Shown here: piece after piece, positions 32,503-44,013 of the stretch | How positions within the stretch are numbered: the first letter of the stretch is position 1 | Layout: each line of letters starts with the position of its first letter | Origin: Eustoma russellianum | Lineage: Eukaryota; Streptophyta; Magnoliopsida; Gentianales; Gentianaceae | Assembly: GCA_036186865.1 (NCBI GenBank) | Contig: AP025049.1 | Span: 32,952,715-33,016,714, forward strand | DNA length: 64,000 bases | Reading direction: 5' to 3' | Program-made: the position numbers and the translations under genes | The notes under the pieces: model-generated | Database searches by the model: none | Seen by the model: the letters and a program-made list of their open reading frames with translations, nothing else | What the model was told of the DNA's origin: nothing

Positions 32503-33659
32503 TTTGTGCCTATTATTGTCTTATCTTGTGGTCGTGGCACTAAATCCCATACATCATTTCTAACGAATTGATTAAGTTCGTCATGCATAGCATCAATCCA
32601 AGATGAATCACTCAAAGCATCATGCATATTTTTGGGCTCAATTTTAGAAATCATAGCATGAAATTCATTTATTTCGTCCGAAGTGATTCTTCTACGTGGT
32701 CGCACACCGTGAGTGATGTCGCCTATGATGAGATCATGTGGGTGATCTCTATGCCATCTTGGTTGATTATTTTCTAAGTTATCATGCATTTCTATATGAT
32801 CATGCATTTCTAGTGTCTCATTCATCTCATGCATATCAAAAGAATCATTATCTTCATTCAAAACAGGTTTCAATTCAAAATCATCTTCATATTCCTTATC
32901 TTTATCAATCTCACCAAATTCATTGAATTTAACATGAATAGATTCTATGATTTGTCTAGTGAGAGGATCATAACATCTATATGCTTTTGAATTCATGAAA
33001 TACCCAACAAAAATACACTCAATTGATTTGGATTCAAATTTATCTAAATTATCTTTTGTATTCAAGACAAAGCATTTGCATCCAAACACACGAAAATAAT
33101 CAATCTTAGGCATGCGATCATTCAAAATTTCGTAAGGCGTCTTGTTTATTTTCTTTCTTATAGATAGGCGATTTACAATATAGCATGCNNNNNNNNNNAA
33201 ATCTAGGCAATTTATTTTCGCAAAGCATGGTTCTAGCAATTTCTTGTAGTGTGCGATTCTTTCTTTCTACTACTCCATTTAATTGTGGAGTTCTAGATGG
33301 CGAAAACTCATGTTTAATCCCTTTTTCTTCACAAAACGAAATCATCTCTTTGTTTTTAAACTCACCGCCTCTATCGCTTCTTATTCTTTTTACATTTACA
33401 CCGTATTGATTTTCGAGTTGTTTAATTAATTTAGCGATCTCTACGGCGCTATCATCCTTATGTGCAAGAAATAAAGTCCAAGTATAGCGAGAAAGTCATG
33501 AACAATCACGCATGCATAGTGACGCCCACCAAGGCTTGTAGTGCGACTAGGACCAAACAAATCGATATGCAATAGTTCTAGTATTCTAGTCGTGCTTATC
33601 TCATTTTTAGGCTTAAGTGACTCACGTGTTTGTTTGCCTTTTATGCAAGATTCACACAA
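32481..33659 (-). pseudogene. nested-element integrase, with assembly gap
   Basis: Motifs in order: CESCIKGKQTRESLKPK, LELLHIDLFGPSRTTSLGG (first Asp), a frameshift near 33500 and at the 33441 junction, then FCEEKGIKHEFSPSRTPQLN with GVVERKNRTLQ (Glu). Ten N bases at 33189-33198 fall after NKLPRF and before ACYIVNRLSIRKK. The relative at 3440-4374 has eight residues there, so the real gap is probably about 24 bases. After it: VFGCKCFVLNTKDNLDKFES, IESIHVKFNEF, and the linker into RT (FVRNDVWDLVPRPQDK). The second catalytic Asp (SDRGGEF) is readable at about 33360 in the minus frame. Confidence 0.9.
33189..33198. other. assembly gap of 10 N
   Basis: The only ambiguous bases in the window, inside the nested-element integrase. 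Comparison with the 3440-4374 integrase suggests about 24 real bases. Confidence 0.95.
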
Positions 33660-33670
33660 CTAAAAGTTGT

Positions 33671-34192
33671 CTAAATCAAGCGTAGGCAACCCCGTACTAG
33701 GTTCTTTCGTTGCAATTTTTCTAGTGCAGAAATACCTATGTGTCCTAAACGTCTATGCCATAAATTCACATTGGGTTCATTTGTCATAAAACATTTAACT
33801 TTAGCGTCTACTACATCATCCATAGATAGTGTAAAGATATTTCCTTCTCGTTTTCCTTTTAAAACGGTTTCTCCATTTTTATTTATTATATTGCAATAAG
33901 GGTGAGTAAAACACACATTGAAACCATTGTCAACAAATTGAGAAATACTAAGAAGATTGTAGGATAAGTTGCTTACCAAAAATACGTTGGATATTTGAAG
34001 TGTATTTGGATTGCCAATCGTACCTTTTCCAATGATCTTGCCTTCATTGTTGTCTCCAAAGGTCACGGATCCGCCTTTTGTGACCTTCTTTAATTTGGAG
34101 AACAGGCTCGGGTCACCCGTCATGTGCCTCGAGCAACCACTGTCAAGGAACCACTTTATTGATGTATCTTTCGATGTGTGGTCTCCCTGCAA
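33671..34192 (-). pseudogene. nested-element protease and GAG-pre-integrase region
   Basis: An open frame of 173 codons: SIKWFLDSGCSRHMTGDPSL (catalytic DSG intact), KGGSVTFGDNNEGKIIGKGT, NLSYNLLSISQFVDNGFNVC and NLWHRRLGHIGISALEKLQR (the zinc region of integrase). A frameshift near 33680 separates it from the integrase frame. In the complete polyprotein this part follows gag with no stop; here gag ends at a TAA near 34249 and the gap of about 55 bases is in another frame, so a further indel is present. Confidence 0.9.
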
Positions 34193-34248
34193 TATGAAAA
34201 AGGTGATTTAGGTACCCTTTTAATTTTGGGTCCTTTCGAGTTAGTTAA

Positions 34249-36165
34249 TCACCTTTTGGTAAAGGTACCTTTCGGTACCCATACTAGGGTGATCCTTCTC
34301 GGTCTATAAAATGGCAAGAATGTAGATGAAGGTGTGATATAATATACATGTGGTGCATGTACTTTGGGTCTTTGCCCAAGGACTCCTCCATACTCATTGT
34401 ATGAAGGACGCTTTTGATATGTCCTTGTGTGTGTGTGCGTAGTGCGTGGATGATATGTATTTCGTGTATGCATTGTTCTTTTCTTCTCATATTTATATGG
34501 TACAACGTTATATTTCACATGATATGAGGGAGTGGGGCGTGTGGAAGGGGGCGCTTTTTGCGTCATCTTAGACGCCACTTGATGCTTAGGGGTGTCTACT
34601 TTCTTAGACACAACAAACTTGGTTGGTTTGGTTGATACTTTGTTAGTATCAACGTATCCCAATCCAGTTTTGTCACTGTCATGCTTTTGCGATAATATGA
34701 TGCGATGCAGCATGTTTGACCCTGTATTAAATTGTTTCATCATTTTCTCTAAATCTGTATTCCTTGATTTCAAATTTGAAATCTCGGATTTCATTTCATT
34801 ATTTTGAGAAGTTAATGATGAGATCTCGGTTTTCAATGCAGTGATGACACATGAAGACTCTTTCTTTGAATCGCTTAATTGAGCGTCAAGATTCTCGTTA
34901 GAAGATTCTAACAGTTTCTTGTCTTCAATTAAACGTTTCTTTTCTTTTGCGAGAGTCTTAGTAAATTTATGTAATTCAAGATACTGACTAAAAAGGTCAT
35001 CATAAGAAGGTTCAGAGTCAGAGTCAGAATCAGATGATACCTCATTAGACGCCTTTGAAGCAAAGCAAACTTGAGCGGTCTCCTCTTCGGTCTCAGTTTC
35101 AGAATCTGATGAGTCACTCCAGGTGGAGGCCTTTAGTGCACGTTTCCTTTGTTTAGGATCTGAGACGAGTCTATTTTTGCTCCGCTCCTTGTCAGGGTAC
35201 TTATTTGTTTGCTTTTCTTTGTTTGGGCAGTCATATGATAAGTGTCCGAGTTTGCCACATTCATAACATTTAATGTCCTTATCATTTGACTTGTTTTTAT
35301 TTCTCTTAGATGTAGTGCCCTTGTTTTTGTTTCTAAATGACTTTCTCATGAATCTTCTTAGTCCTTTAGCCAATAGAATTAAATCATCATTATCTGATTC
35401 GGAATCACTATCATCTACGTGATCGGAGGGAGGGGAGACGTATTCATTTGATTTAAAAGCAATTGTCTTACCTTGTTTAGATGATTCCGATTTCCGAATA
35501 GTAAGTTTGTTTTCATAAACTTTGAGTGAGCCAATAAGTTCTTCCATTTTTATTGATTTAGTTTCCTTGCTTTCTTCTATAGCAGTCGCTTTAGGGTCCC
35601 ATTCCGAAGGAAGGCTTCGTAGGACTTTCTGTACCTTTTCCTGCGTAGTAAAAGCCTTACCAAGAGACTCAAGAGAATTATAGATGTTAGTTAAACGAAG
35701 ATCCATATCTACAATCGACTCATTAGGCAACAATTTAAAAGACTCAAGAGTAGACATAAGCATATTAATTTTTGACTCTTTTACTTGACTCGTGCCTTCG
35801 TGTTTCATTTCTAAAATTCTCCACATTTCTTGTGCACTCGAACAATTTGACACATAACTGGACTCACTTTTACTCAATCCATTTAAGAGTAACTGCATGG
35901 CCTTAGCATTCATACTAAGTTTCTTTTTATCTTCACTAGTATAGTCTTGTCTAGTTTTAACGACTTCTAGTGTGACTCCGTCTACAGTGGATAAACTTAG
36001 ATGGGACATATGGACCATCTTCAATTATTGACCAAAGATCTATATCTATAGCCATAAGAAAAGTTTCATTCTAAGTTTCCATTGAATAAAGGACTCACCG
36101 TCAAAAAGTGGAGGCCTTTGGCTCGACATACCTTCTTGTTCGGTTTTGAGATTTGTGGATGCCAT
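34249..36165 (-). pseudogene. nested-element gag, long form with compensating indels
   Basis: Start ATG at 36165 (MASTNLKTEQEGMSSQRPPL, FDGESFIQWKLRMKLFL). Between about 36060 and 36005 the expected IDIDLWSIIEDGPYVPS is shifted, producing stops, and the original frame then resumes at LSTVDGVTLEVVK. From there 580 codons are open: NCSSAQEMWRILEMKHEGT, RLTNIYNSLESLGKAFTTQE, KMEELIGSLKVYENKL, the zinc knuckle CYECGKLGHLSYDCPNK with all ligands (about 35270-35220), an acidic patch STWSDSSDSETETEEETAQV, a coiled coil with heptads (35000-34700) and a Tyr/His/Arg/Thr-rich tail. The large tail is characteristic of this group. Function beyond RNA packaging is unknown. Confidence 0.9.
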
Positions 36166-36200
36166 CTCACTGAATCGTTGGATTCCTTGTAGTGAGTATT

Positions 36201-36217
36201 CCTGCGCTCTGATACCA
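36201..36217 (-). other. primer-binding site of the nested element
   Basis: Minus strand TGGTATCAGAGCGCAGG, two bases from the LTR-A end at 36220. Confidence 0.92.
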
Positions 36218-36219
36218 CT

Positions 36220-39202
36220 TATAGGATATGCAAGGCACCACTAGAAGGGGGCGGTTGAATAGATGGTGCAGAAAATATGGTTTTTAAAATTTCTTTAAAC
36301 CTAACCAATTCAAGTTCTGAAAACAGATTCTGTTTTCAGGACCAGTTTTAAATCGTTTTTAAAACTAGGTTAGAGGTCTCCAAAAATTATGAAATTTTGA
36401 GAGAACTTAGCCTCAGATGTTATGAGGGTCCCCTAAAAATTTCAAATCCAAATTCAACCTTTAATCCCTTCAAAAACCGTTGGCACTCAGATTGTGCAAA
36501 TCTGCCAGAAACGATAGATGGTCTTGAAAAATTAATTCCTATTTGTGTGAACGTCCAAATGATCTGAAAATTTGACCAATAACTCTTCACACACTATATT
36601 TAAATGGGTTGAAACAGTTTTGGAAGATTATTTTGGGAAGTAGGTCAATTACAACCAAAGTCTCAACCTTTGTAAGTCTGAAAATCAGACTGCACTAGTC
36701 TAAGAACGTTTGATGTTTAAATGACTTATACTTGTCCAAAAGGGTTGAAACTTGTGCCAAATTAACCCTAGAACGTGCAAGCATGTTTCTGGAAATTTTT
36801 ATAATTTTTGAAAATCGTTTACTATTTTTACGAACGTAAACAAAACGGATAAACAGTGCAGAAACTGAAAAGTAAATGCTTAAAGTAAATTGCACCGAGA
36901 TTTTTATACTGGTTCGGTTATAAACAACCTACTCCAGTCTTCAAGGAACACCTTCCTTGGTTCACACTATTCACACACACAACACACCTTACCACAGGGT
37001 TGATAGAGTTACACCTTAACTCCGACCCTTTACAAACCTTGTATTGCTAGTACAATTTGCACGAACACCACCACCTTGCTAGAATGAAGATTGATCACAC
37101 CTTGATCAATCTTTTACAAAGATGAATGAATGGTGGTTTATATGAAGCCTATTCAAGATTGAAAGATGTAAAGTACAATAGGCTTTTTACAAGAAAAGAG
37201 AGAAAGAAAATGTAGGAGAAAAGAAGCTTGGCAATTTGATCACTTTAGAATACAATTCTTGGTCTTGTATTTGTTTGTTCTCCTCTTCCTCCCTTATAGA
37301 GTCCAGCCGTCCCCCTCTTGCCATCTCCCCCTCTTGAAAATTTCCTTTTAAGTGCTTGAGAGAGTGTAAGACATCATGGTGACAATGCTTTGCTTACTTG
37401 GCATCATTCTATTGGACCATCATTTAGTCTTTGCTTACTTGGCACCTCTTTATTGGTTCAATGTTGTCATCATTTGATGACTTGGAAAATCTGAAATAAT
37501 CACTTAAAATTTGCCAAAAAATCAACCATTAATTCATACCATAAATCACAAATTCCATCATAAATTGCAAGACAAGAAATCTCTCCTTTTTCAAAGCAAA
37601 AAATCGGTCATTATCACCTTGCCATGCTGAATTTTTCAGCATGTGCATTATGGAATAAAATTCAGATTATTTATCATTCTTCTTTGAATTTTTATCATAA
37701 AAATGAATCAACCATATATGGTAAGTCTTGCTATCAATTGATGAATGAACTTGGACACAAAATGGGTGAAGAATTCGGCCGCCATAACCTTCACACATGC
37801 TGAAAAATTTCAGCATGTGTGATATGTAGAATATCACACTTGATTACCTTACATAATATTCAAATCATTCCCATAACATCTTCAATCAATCCTTTAATAA
37901 AAGATGACAAAATATGTCACCCTTAATGTCAAAAAAATCGGCCAAGATATGTGTAGTATGCTGAAATTTTCAGAATGTGACATAAGAAAGGTATATGTTG
38001 AATACTTACCTTTTGTAGCTTCTCTCTTTGATCTATCAACATTGTATGATTGATCCTTGACCAATCAATATCCCAACAAGGCTCCACATGTGCTCCATCT
38101 CAGCTGTATGTAACGTTGGAATGTGTATGTACATGTGCTGAAATTTATTTTTGCTAACTTTGTAAAATAGAGCACATTTAATAATACACACATGTAATAT
38201 TCCAATTAGCCCTTAATTTAATTTTCTAGAACACTTTAAGATGTATATTATATGTAAAAAGTGTCTAGATACGTTTCACATGATGTTCAAGAAAAACGTT
38301 TCATGTTATGTGCGTAGAAAACCGAATTTTCGATATTTATCGATTACCCGATTTTTCTCTAATTTAAATTCCAACTTTTGCACATGATATATATATTATG
38401 TTATACATAATATATATAATATATACTTTAAATCTCAGCACTTGGCTGATTTAAAGTGGTACCATAAACATGTGACAATTAAAATTGGAATCTTCACATT
38501 TTGGCCTAAATGTGGGGTGATTTGTGTGTGCCAACATGGAAAGTATTTTTGGCTGATCATACCATGTGTAGCACGAAATTTTCATCAATTTTTGATGTAT
38601 ATGGGCTGGCCATTTATTTATGGCAAGTACGTGACACGTTGGCGAAGTTTCGGTATTCGCCCGATACGACAAATTTCGGTTTAGAACCTTTTATCGTGTC
38701 GTATTTAATTTGTCATCACCATATCTTATATCATATGATATAAGACCTGAATATACTCATAAATATGAGTTAATTATAGTGGTGTGACGTTAACGTACGT
38801 ACGTAAAATATATAACGTGTCGGTAGTACGTTGGAATACATGTTTATGTGCCTTTTATTAAAAAATTTGAAAATATATAGTGTATATATATAAATGTGGC
38901 GTGTTTAATAAGATGGGAAGGAGGAGAGAACTTTCCTTCCTTGGCCTTGTTGCCTTTGTGCCTTTTCCAAATGAATCTTCCTTTAATGAACTACTTAGTT
39001 TATTAAACTAAGCACTTCACTTAATGAACTACTTTAGTTCATTAATGGTGGCACCTGAAAATAGTATAAACTCAACAAATGTTCTCCATATGATGTAAGC
39101 TTTAATGCTTCATGGCTCGTTAGTACGGCAACATAATATATAAGCTAAATAAGGCAAGTAATGGCAAGTTATCATGCATACATGTACACACTTATACACG
39201 TT

Positions 39203-39234
<32 letters not shown>

Positions 39235-39240
39235 CATACA

Positions 39241-39272
<32 letters not shown>

Positions 39273-39348
39273 CACACACATATATATATATATATATATG
39301 CATTCAAATTTCTTATTTTGAAATCACTCAAACCCTCTTATTTCTATA
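36220..39348 (-). repeat. 5' LTR-A of the nested element (3129 bp)
   Basis: Same extent as 27832-30859. Both terminal dinucleotides are mutated (TA for TG at 36220, TATA for TACA at 39348). Differences from the partner include a 35-base segment around 39080-39112 (TTCTCCATATGATGTAAGC...) and a longer TA/CA array (39199-39300). The same 35-base segment is recognisable in the diverged LTR-A copies at about 50120 and 51325, so the 3' LTR lost it. TATA-like box at about 37292-37298. Confidence 0.93.
39199..39300. repeat. TA/TACA microsatellite in LTR-A
   Basis: TA runs interspersed with CATATA and ACACACA steps, expanded compared with the equivalent place in the 3' LTR (about 30788-30825). The ORFs of Tyr/Ile and Thr/His repeats here are artefacts of the array. 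Confidence 0.9.
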
Positions 39349-39383
39349 ATCTTTAAGATGCATACATAGTCCAAGTGGAAGAC
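39349..39383 (+). other. residual 3' internal end of the outer copia element with PPT
   Basis: Only 35 bases remain between the nested LTR and the outer 3' LTR. They include AGTCCAAGTGGAAGAC, the usual polypurine end of plant copia elements. RT and RNase H, which should lie before it, are absent. Confidence 0.8.
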
Positions 39384-40230
39384 TGTTGGGATTAATTCGA
39401 GATACGCGTAATCCGCAACACATTGATAAAGTTTATATGAATTAATCATAAGGTGGACGTTATGTATGATAATAGTATATGTCACATATGTCACTTAATA
39501 ATATTAATTATTACATAAAACATCCACACGTTAAGTGATCATCGGGTATATTCGTGGATATATAGTGTGGTCAAAATAGAAGCCCTGAATATGTAGAAAG
39601 TCATATGGTGAGAGACCGCGACAGATGGGCTCAAAGTGTTACGACCATAAAGTGTACGACATCTGGTCTCCGAGGGGCGACAACCCACGTGTGGCTGGTA
39701 GATAATTATTGGTACAATAGTTAAATATTAAATAATATTTAATAATAATATTTATTATTGAATATTGCATAATATTTAATAAAGGAATATAAGGTTGGGT
39801 TTTAAATTTAGATTTAAGTTGGGTTTTAAATTTAAATTTAAGTTTAAATTTAAATCCTAGCGTATCAGATTCTTCCATCTCCCTCTATATAAAGGAGGAG
39901 GCTTCACCTCCTCACAGCGAAAAGAAAAACCAGCGGCCATACAATATTAGAGGGAGGGTGTGCCAAATTTTCTATAAAGCTCACATTGTCTAGCCTCTCC
40001 ATCGGGTAAAGAAGTGAATTGTTGACTCCGTTCAAGGGGTGTATCAGCAATTGGTGGGAGGTCGTGAATCGTTGGATCACGCCAGATTCATCATCAGCCG
40101 GAACAATTGCAACGCACGTGTTCAGATTAACAACAACAATGGAGCAAGGTATATTTTCCGCATTTTGTTACTTTGTCCATTGATTCAATTAAACGGTCCT
40201 ATTCAGTGGTTTATTAAATTAAATCCAACA
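39384..40230 (+). repeat. 3' LTR of the outer copia element (847 bp)
   Basis: Starts TGTTGGGATTAATTCGAGA, ends AAATCCAACA. About 47 bases longer than the 5' LTR because of TTTAAATTTA-type expansion around 39795-39855. TATA box at 39886-39893. Confidence 0.92.
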
Positions 40231-40235
40231 TTATT
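40231..40235. repeat. target-site duplication TTATT (right)
   Basis: Matches 23498-23502. Confidence 0.92.
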
Positions 40236-41965
40236 TTCTTGTAATGAAGTTCTCTACATGAAATTATGCCCATACATGTATTAGTTTTTTATGGAAGGAT
40301 TTCATAGTTGGAAAAGCTCTTTCAGTACGATTTTCAAGAAAGTTGTTTAGCAATAGACTCGTTACTACTATGCTGACATGATTATTCTTCGTTTTTCCTT
40401 TTGAAGGCATATAATTACAAAATTGAGCAATAAACACAACTCCAAAGTTATGTTTTTGTTTTTTTTTTCCCTTCTTGCATCTTGTTTTCTTTTATAACTA
40501 CAGAAAGGCATAAATTTAGATAACTGAAATCTAAATTTTTAGAAATGGTAAAAAAAAAAAACAGAAATTTCTGGCTGTTTTCCAAGCGTATGCAGGTCGA
40601 CCATTTCTACAATCCGAAGGCTATATTTGTAACTTATCATATGCCGTGATCTGAAAGATTCGAAAGCTTCAGGGAGTTGAATATTATTTTCACCAGACTT
40701 TGGTGATATGTACGATGGCATTCATCCATATGACTTTTCTATGTCGGCAAACTCTTAGCTTTAATATAACGACACTAGGCTGATGTTGCATTTTGTCAGA
40801 AATGTGGGAATTAGAATATAACTGGTGCAGTTCAAACAAAAAGAACAGTTAGTGCTCTGTTGCAAGCTGTAGTGATGACGATCTGTTGCAAGCTTAGTCC
40901 AAACAGGATTTTTTTATTTTTTTATTTTTCTGAAAATGATTCGTCAGAAAATGTTATACGATTAGGCCTAAGGTTTAGCAACTTTATCGGTTCCACAAGA
41001 TGGCCACACTTTTGCTTTATCTTTCACTTTCTAATGGCTGTTATCACAGAGACTTTTCCTTGTTTCGTAAAACTGAGCATCGAAGCGGTAGATTTTGAAT
41101 AATAAGAAAGCTATATAATACAACAGAAGCATACGTAAAATATAGATATATACACATCTATGTATACCTACATATATATATAGGGAGAGACTAAATCCAC
41201 TCCCAAATATACTAATACACAACTTAGTAAGGGTACACTAGTAACTTTAAAGAAAATGTTTGACATTAAAAATTCTTGTATTCTTTTACAACCTCAGCTC
41301 CTCCAAATTACCCTCATGAATAAACAGTTCCCCTTCCTTCCGCCTTCCCCTTCTGTCCGGCGATATTAACAATCAAAAACCCACAAACCAACACTGGTTT
41401 AGACTATGATAGTGACATTACTTCCCTAACTTCTCAACGAAGGTCTCTCACTGATTGGTTAATTGGGCATACTTTGCCACAAAAGGAATGAGTTTGAAAT
41501 GTGACAAACAAAAACGGGAAGGGGAGGGGACAGGTAGTAATTTGGGGCTTAAGATCTGTTAAATATGCATTTTATTAATGAAACTCGTTTTTCATCGAAT
41601 CAAATGCTTTGTATAACATCTTATATATAATACACAGATATAATCCACCTATAAATAAGGAGATAAGATACATGATTTGATTGAGATTTACATTGATTCC
41701 CTTATCCAATAATCCTAATATAGAAGATTACAGCTTTATAAGATAAGGTCGGATCTAAGAAAAATGGGTGTAGAGAGATAATTTTCTCCTCTTTGTCTCT
41801 AAAGAAGGAGCATTTCCCAATTTTTCACAAGAGATCAAATTTGCTATTTCATCCATTTGCTATAATCATATTTCATCATCAACATTACACTTGTGACTTT
41901 CACTACTTTTCTCAAGAGGTGCTATATGGTTATCTCTTGAATAGGGTTCTCTAAAGCTAGGATTA
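40236..41965. other. host-like DNA right of the outer copia insertion
   Basis: Continues the original locus from 23502. Holds the segment paired with 14930-15125 (at about 40570-40760), several T/A homopolymers (40446-40470, 40548-40560) and a short TATA run at 41172-41182. No convincing gene was seen. Sequence from about 41690 probably belongs to the 5' UTR of the L1 that follows, but its exact start could not be fixed. Confidence 0.55.
40539..40760 (-). repeat. diverged segment paired with 14930-15125
   Basis: The minus strand is open for 60 codons here (includes IQLPEAFESFRSRHM, SLRIVEMVDLHTLGKQPEIS). The other copy can be read to a similar but stop-free peptide only in part. Similarity of the two translations suggests a former exon. 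I do not recognise the protein. Confidence 0.45.
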
Positions 41966-43610
41966 ATGCCATCACCAAGAAGAAATCGGACTCATCTAGT
42001 CCGAATTCTAGCAAGAATGGTAAAAAACACAAGAAAGGGAAGAATAAGAAGAACAAAGGCACTCTTATTCCGGATTCCCCAAGTGAATCTATTGAAGTTG
42101 AGAAAGAGGATTCTTTCTCTTTTGATGGAGAGGACGTTTCTTCTACCAAAGAAGGAAACACAAATTATAGTGAAAAGAATGCACCCATTAGAACTTCAAG
42201 CAAGGATAAAGATGGAAATAAAAATGAAGAAGATGGTCCTAATGTGGTTGAAGAGAAAGGAGCTACACATGGCGGTGTAGAAAATATGGTGAAGAATAGA
42301 AAGCAAAATGGTTATTCGATTGATGGCTCATCAAGTAAGTCTATGACTTTTCCAAGAGAGGGACCTTCAAATGGAGCTTCAATTCTTCAAAATAAAGAGG
42401 TGGGGGTGGTCATGGGACCTTCAAATGGAGCTTCAAATCTTCAAAACAAGGAGGAGGGGACGGTCATCCTATGAGATAGGGAGAAGATAGCCGTGTCAAC
42501 ATCACACTTACAAAAGGAAGAGAGAGAGTAAGAAAATTCCAATTTCAAATTCAAATATAGAGCAAGAAATAAAAGGAAGCTATGTGGATAAAAGATTGCC
42601 AACGAGGATTAATGAAGGGGCCCTCAATGCAACAAAAGAAAATTCAACGCCCAATTCCCTCAACATGTTTTCGTCCAGCAGGGTGCTGCTCCCCAGCTTG
42701 CGCAAAATGAATTCTCCTCAACCATTTGGTCAAGAAGGTAACGCTCTTGAGAAGCCTTGGACTACCTTGTTTCACACAGATAAGAATGCCGAAAATTGTA
42801 TCAAGCTCAACCATCATACTGAAAAAACCAAATTTGTGAAGTTGAAGGTTGGTAATGTTAGGCAGGACGTAGAATTGGAAAATTGCTTGGTCGGTTGTCT
42901 AACTGGTAGATTCAATGGTATACAAGCTATATTTCATTTAGTTCGAAGTTTAAAGAAAAAAGTAAGGTTGAATTTCATGAATCCGGATGGATAATCTTCA
43001 AGTTTGAGAATAACCAATACCTTGTGAGTGTAACGAAAAGTGGCTCCTAGTATGTTTTTGGTCGATTATTGTTGATAAAGAAATTGCGTCTCTTCTTTAC
43101 ATTCATAAAAATGAAAATGACGACGATGACGGTGTGGATAAAATTCCCAAATTTACCACTTGAGCTTTTTGAAAGAAGAGTTTATATCTCCGATATGTAG
43201 TGAAATTGGGAAACCTTTGATGCTTGACAAACTCACGTCCAAGAGAGCCACTTAGAACTTTGCTAGGGCCTTAATCGAGATCGACTTAGAAGAAGAACAA
43301 CGAAATAGCATTGAATTGCAATTGGACTATGGCGTTACTTTCATCCAAAAGGTAGTATATTAGAAAAGACCACTCTATTGCAGGAAGTGTAAGCAAGTGG
43401 GGAACAACAACATGACATGCCAAGCCAAAGATCAAATGGGGGAAAGGGGCATCAAGATAGAAAACTTGAGACCAAAAATCAATCCTACACCAACTCAAGG
43501 GAAGAAGCAACTGCAAAAAAATCAAGAAGATCGGCATACTCAAAAGTCCAAGAAATCGATTCAATGAGAAAGAAAAGAAGTTGCATTGAAGAGGATGAAG
43601 GATCTTAATA
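41966..43610 (+). pseudogene. L1 ORF1, degenerate
   Basis: The N-terminal third is highly charged (KNTRKGRIRRTKALLF). A 54-base tandem duplication near 42361-42470 gives GPSNGASILQNKEVGVVM and then GPSNGASNLQNKEEGTV. 42584-42994 holds the start of DUF4283 (KLKVGNVRQDVELENCLVGC, LTGRFNG). After several frame breaks, YCRKCKQVGNNNMTCQA (about 43378-43425) is a zinc knuckle in which the His ligand is Asn. Further lysine/glutamate-rich sequence follows to about 43990. Several stops make it non-functional. Confidence 0.7.
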
Positions 43611-44013
43611 GAATATGGAAGAAGAAAGAGGGCATCCGTGACAAAGAAAAAGAAACACAACAGAAGAATGAAAAGATACAAGACGAGGCTACACAAATAC
43701 AAAGTGAAAACATGGAACATAGAGATCAATTGGTATGGTCACCTAACGTCCTGGGATATGTTCCAGTCTTAGAAAATTTGCATAAGACTCCTCAAGGGGC
43801 AAAGGGGGACGCCACCAAGGATCCGATAAGTCGTCCACCAAGTAAGCAACTTGCTCTTGAGCCTAATACTCTTCATGCTACTTCCGTTTATATAGGTTAT
43901 CATGTTGATACTTGTAGAATTAGGTGCAAATGGCATGCCCCTTGCCTAGTAAAAAAGGAAAAGGAAAACAAGACATTGGCTTGGGAATGGATAAAAGCAA
44001 CCAAACGATAAAA

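Larger units (their letters stand above)
27832..39348 (-). mobile_element. nested SIRE-like Ty1/copia element with 3 kb LTRs (LTR-A)
   Basis: Minus-strand order: 5' LTR 39348-36220, PBS 36217-36201, gag 36165-34249, protease 34192-33671, integrase 33659 to about 32700, RT/RNase H 32502-31108, polypurine region 31080-30860, 3' LTR 30859-27832. Total 11.5 kb, of which 6.2 kb is LTR. LTRs differ by scattered point changes plus two length differences, so the insertion is relatively young. Coding damage is light: two compensating indels in gag, one stop in RNase H and a 10-N gap in integrase. No target duplication is visible (AGTCA before, ATCTT after). No env-like ORF lies between RNase H and the 3' LTR. 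Confidence 0.93.
23503..40230 (+). mobile_element. outer Ty1/copia retrotransposon, internally deleted, carrying a nested copia element
   Basis: LTRs 23503-24302 and 39384-40230 flanked by TTATT. PBS at 24305, an unusually long leader (24320-26573) with tRNA-like and trinucleotide-repeat patches, gag 26574-27136, and a partial integrase 27443-27831 where the nested element begins. On the other side only 35 bases (39349-39383) precede the 3' LTR. Protease, the rest of integrase, and all of RT and RNase H are therefore missing. Gag motifs (SNRMCLMIM, SYNCQKEKW) and the AGTCCAAGTGGAAGAC polypurine end are typical of plant copia elements. Reading frames contain stops. It could move only in trans before decay. 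Confidence 0.9.

Noticed and set aside
36201..36217. Possible shared PBS/5' leader signal for a plant pararetrovirus
   Set aside because: The adjacent LTRs and PR-IN-RT-RH order with integrase are those of Ty1/copia; no movement or coat protein motifs were seen.
39110..39356. Overlapping Tyr/Ile and Thr/His-repeat ORFs
   Set aside because: Translations of a TA/CA microsatellite on both strands. The same applies to 12230-12604 and 50237-50520.
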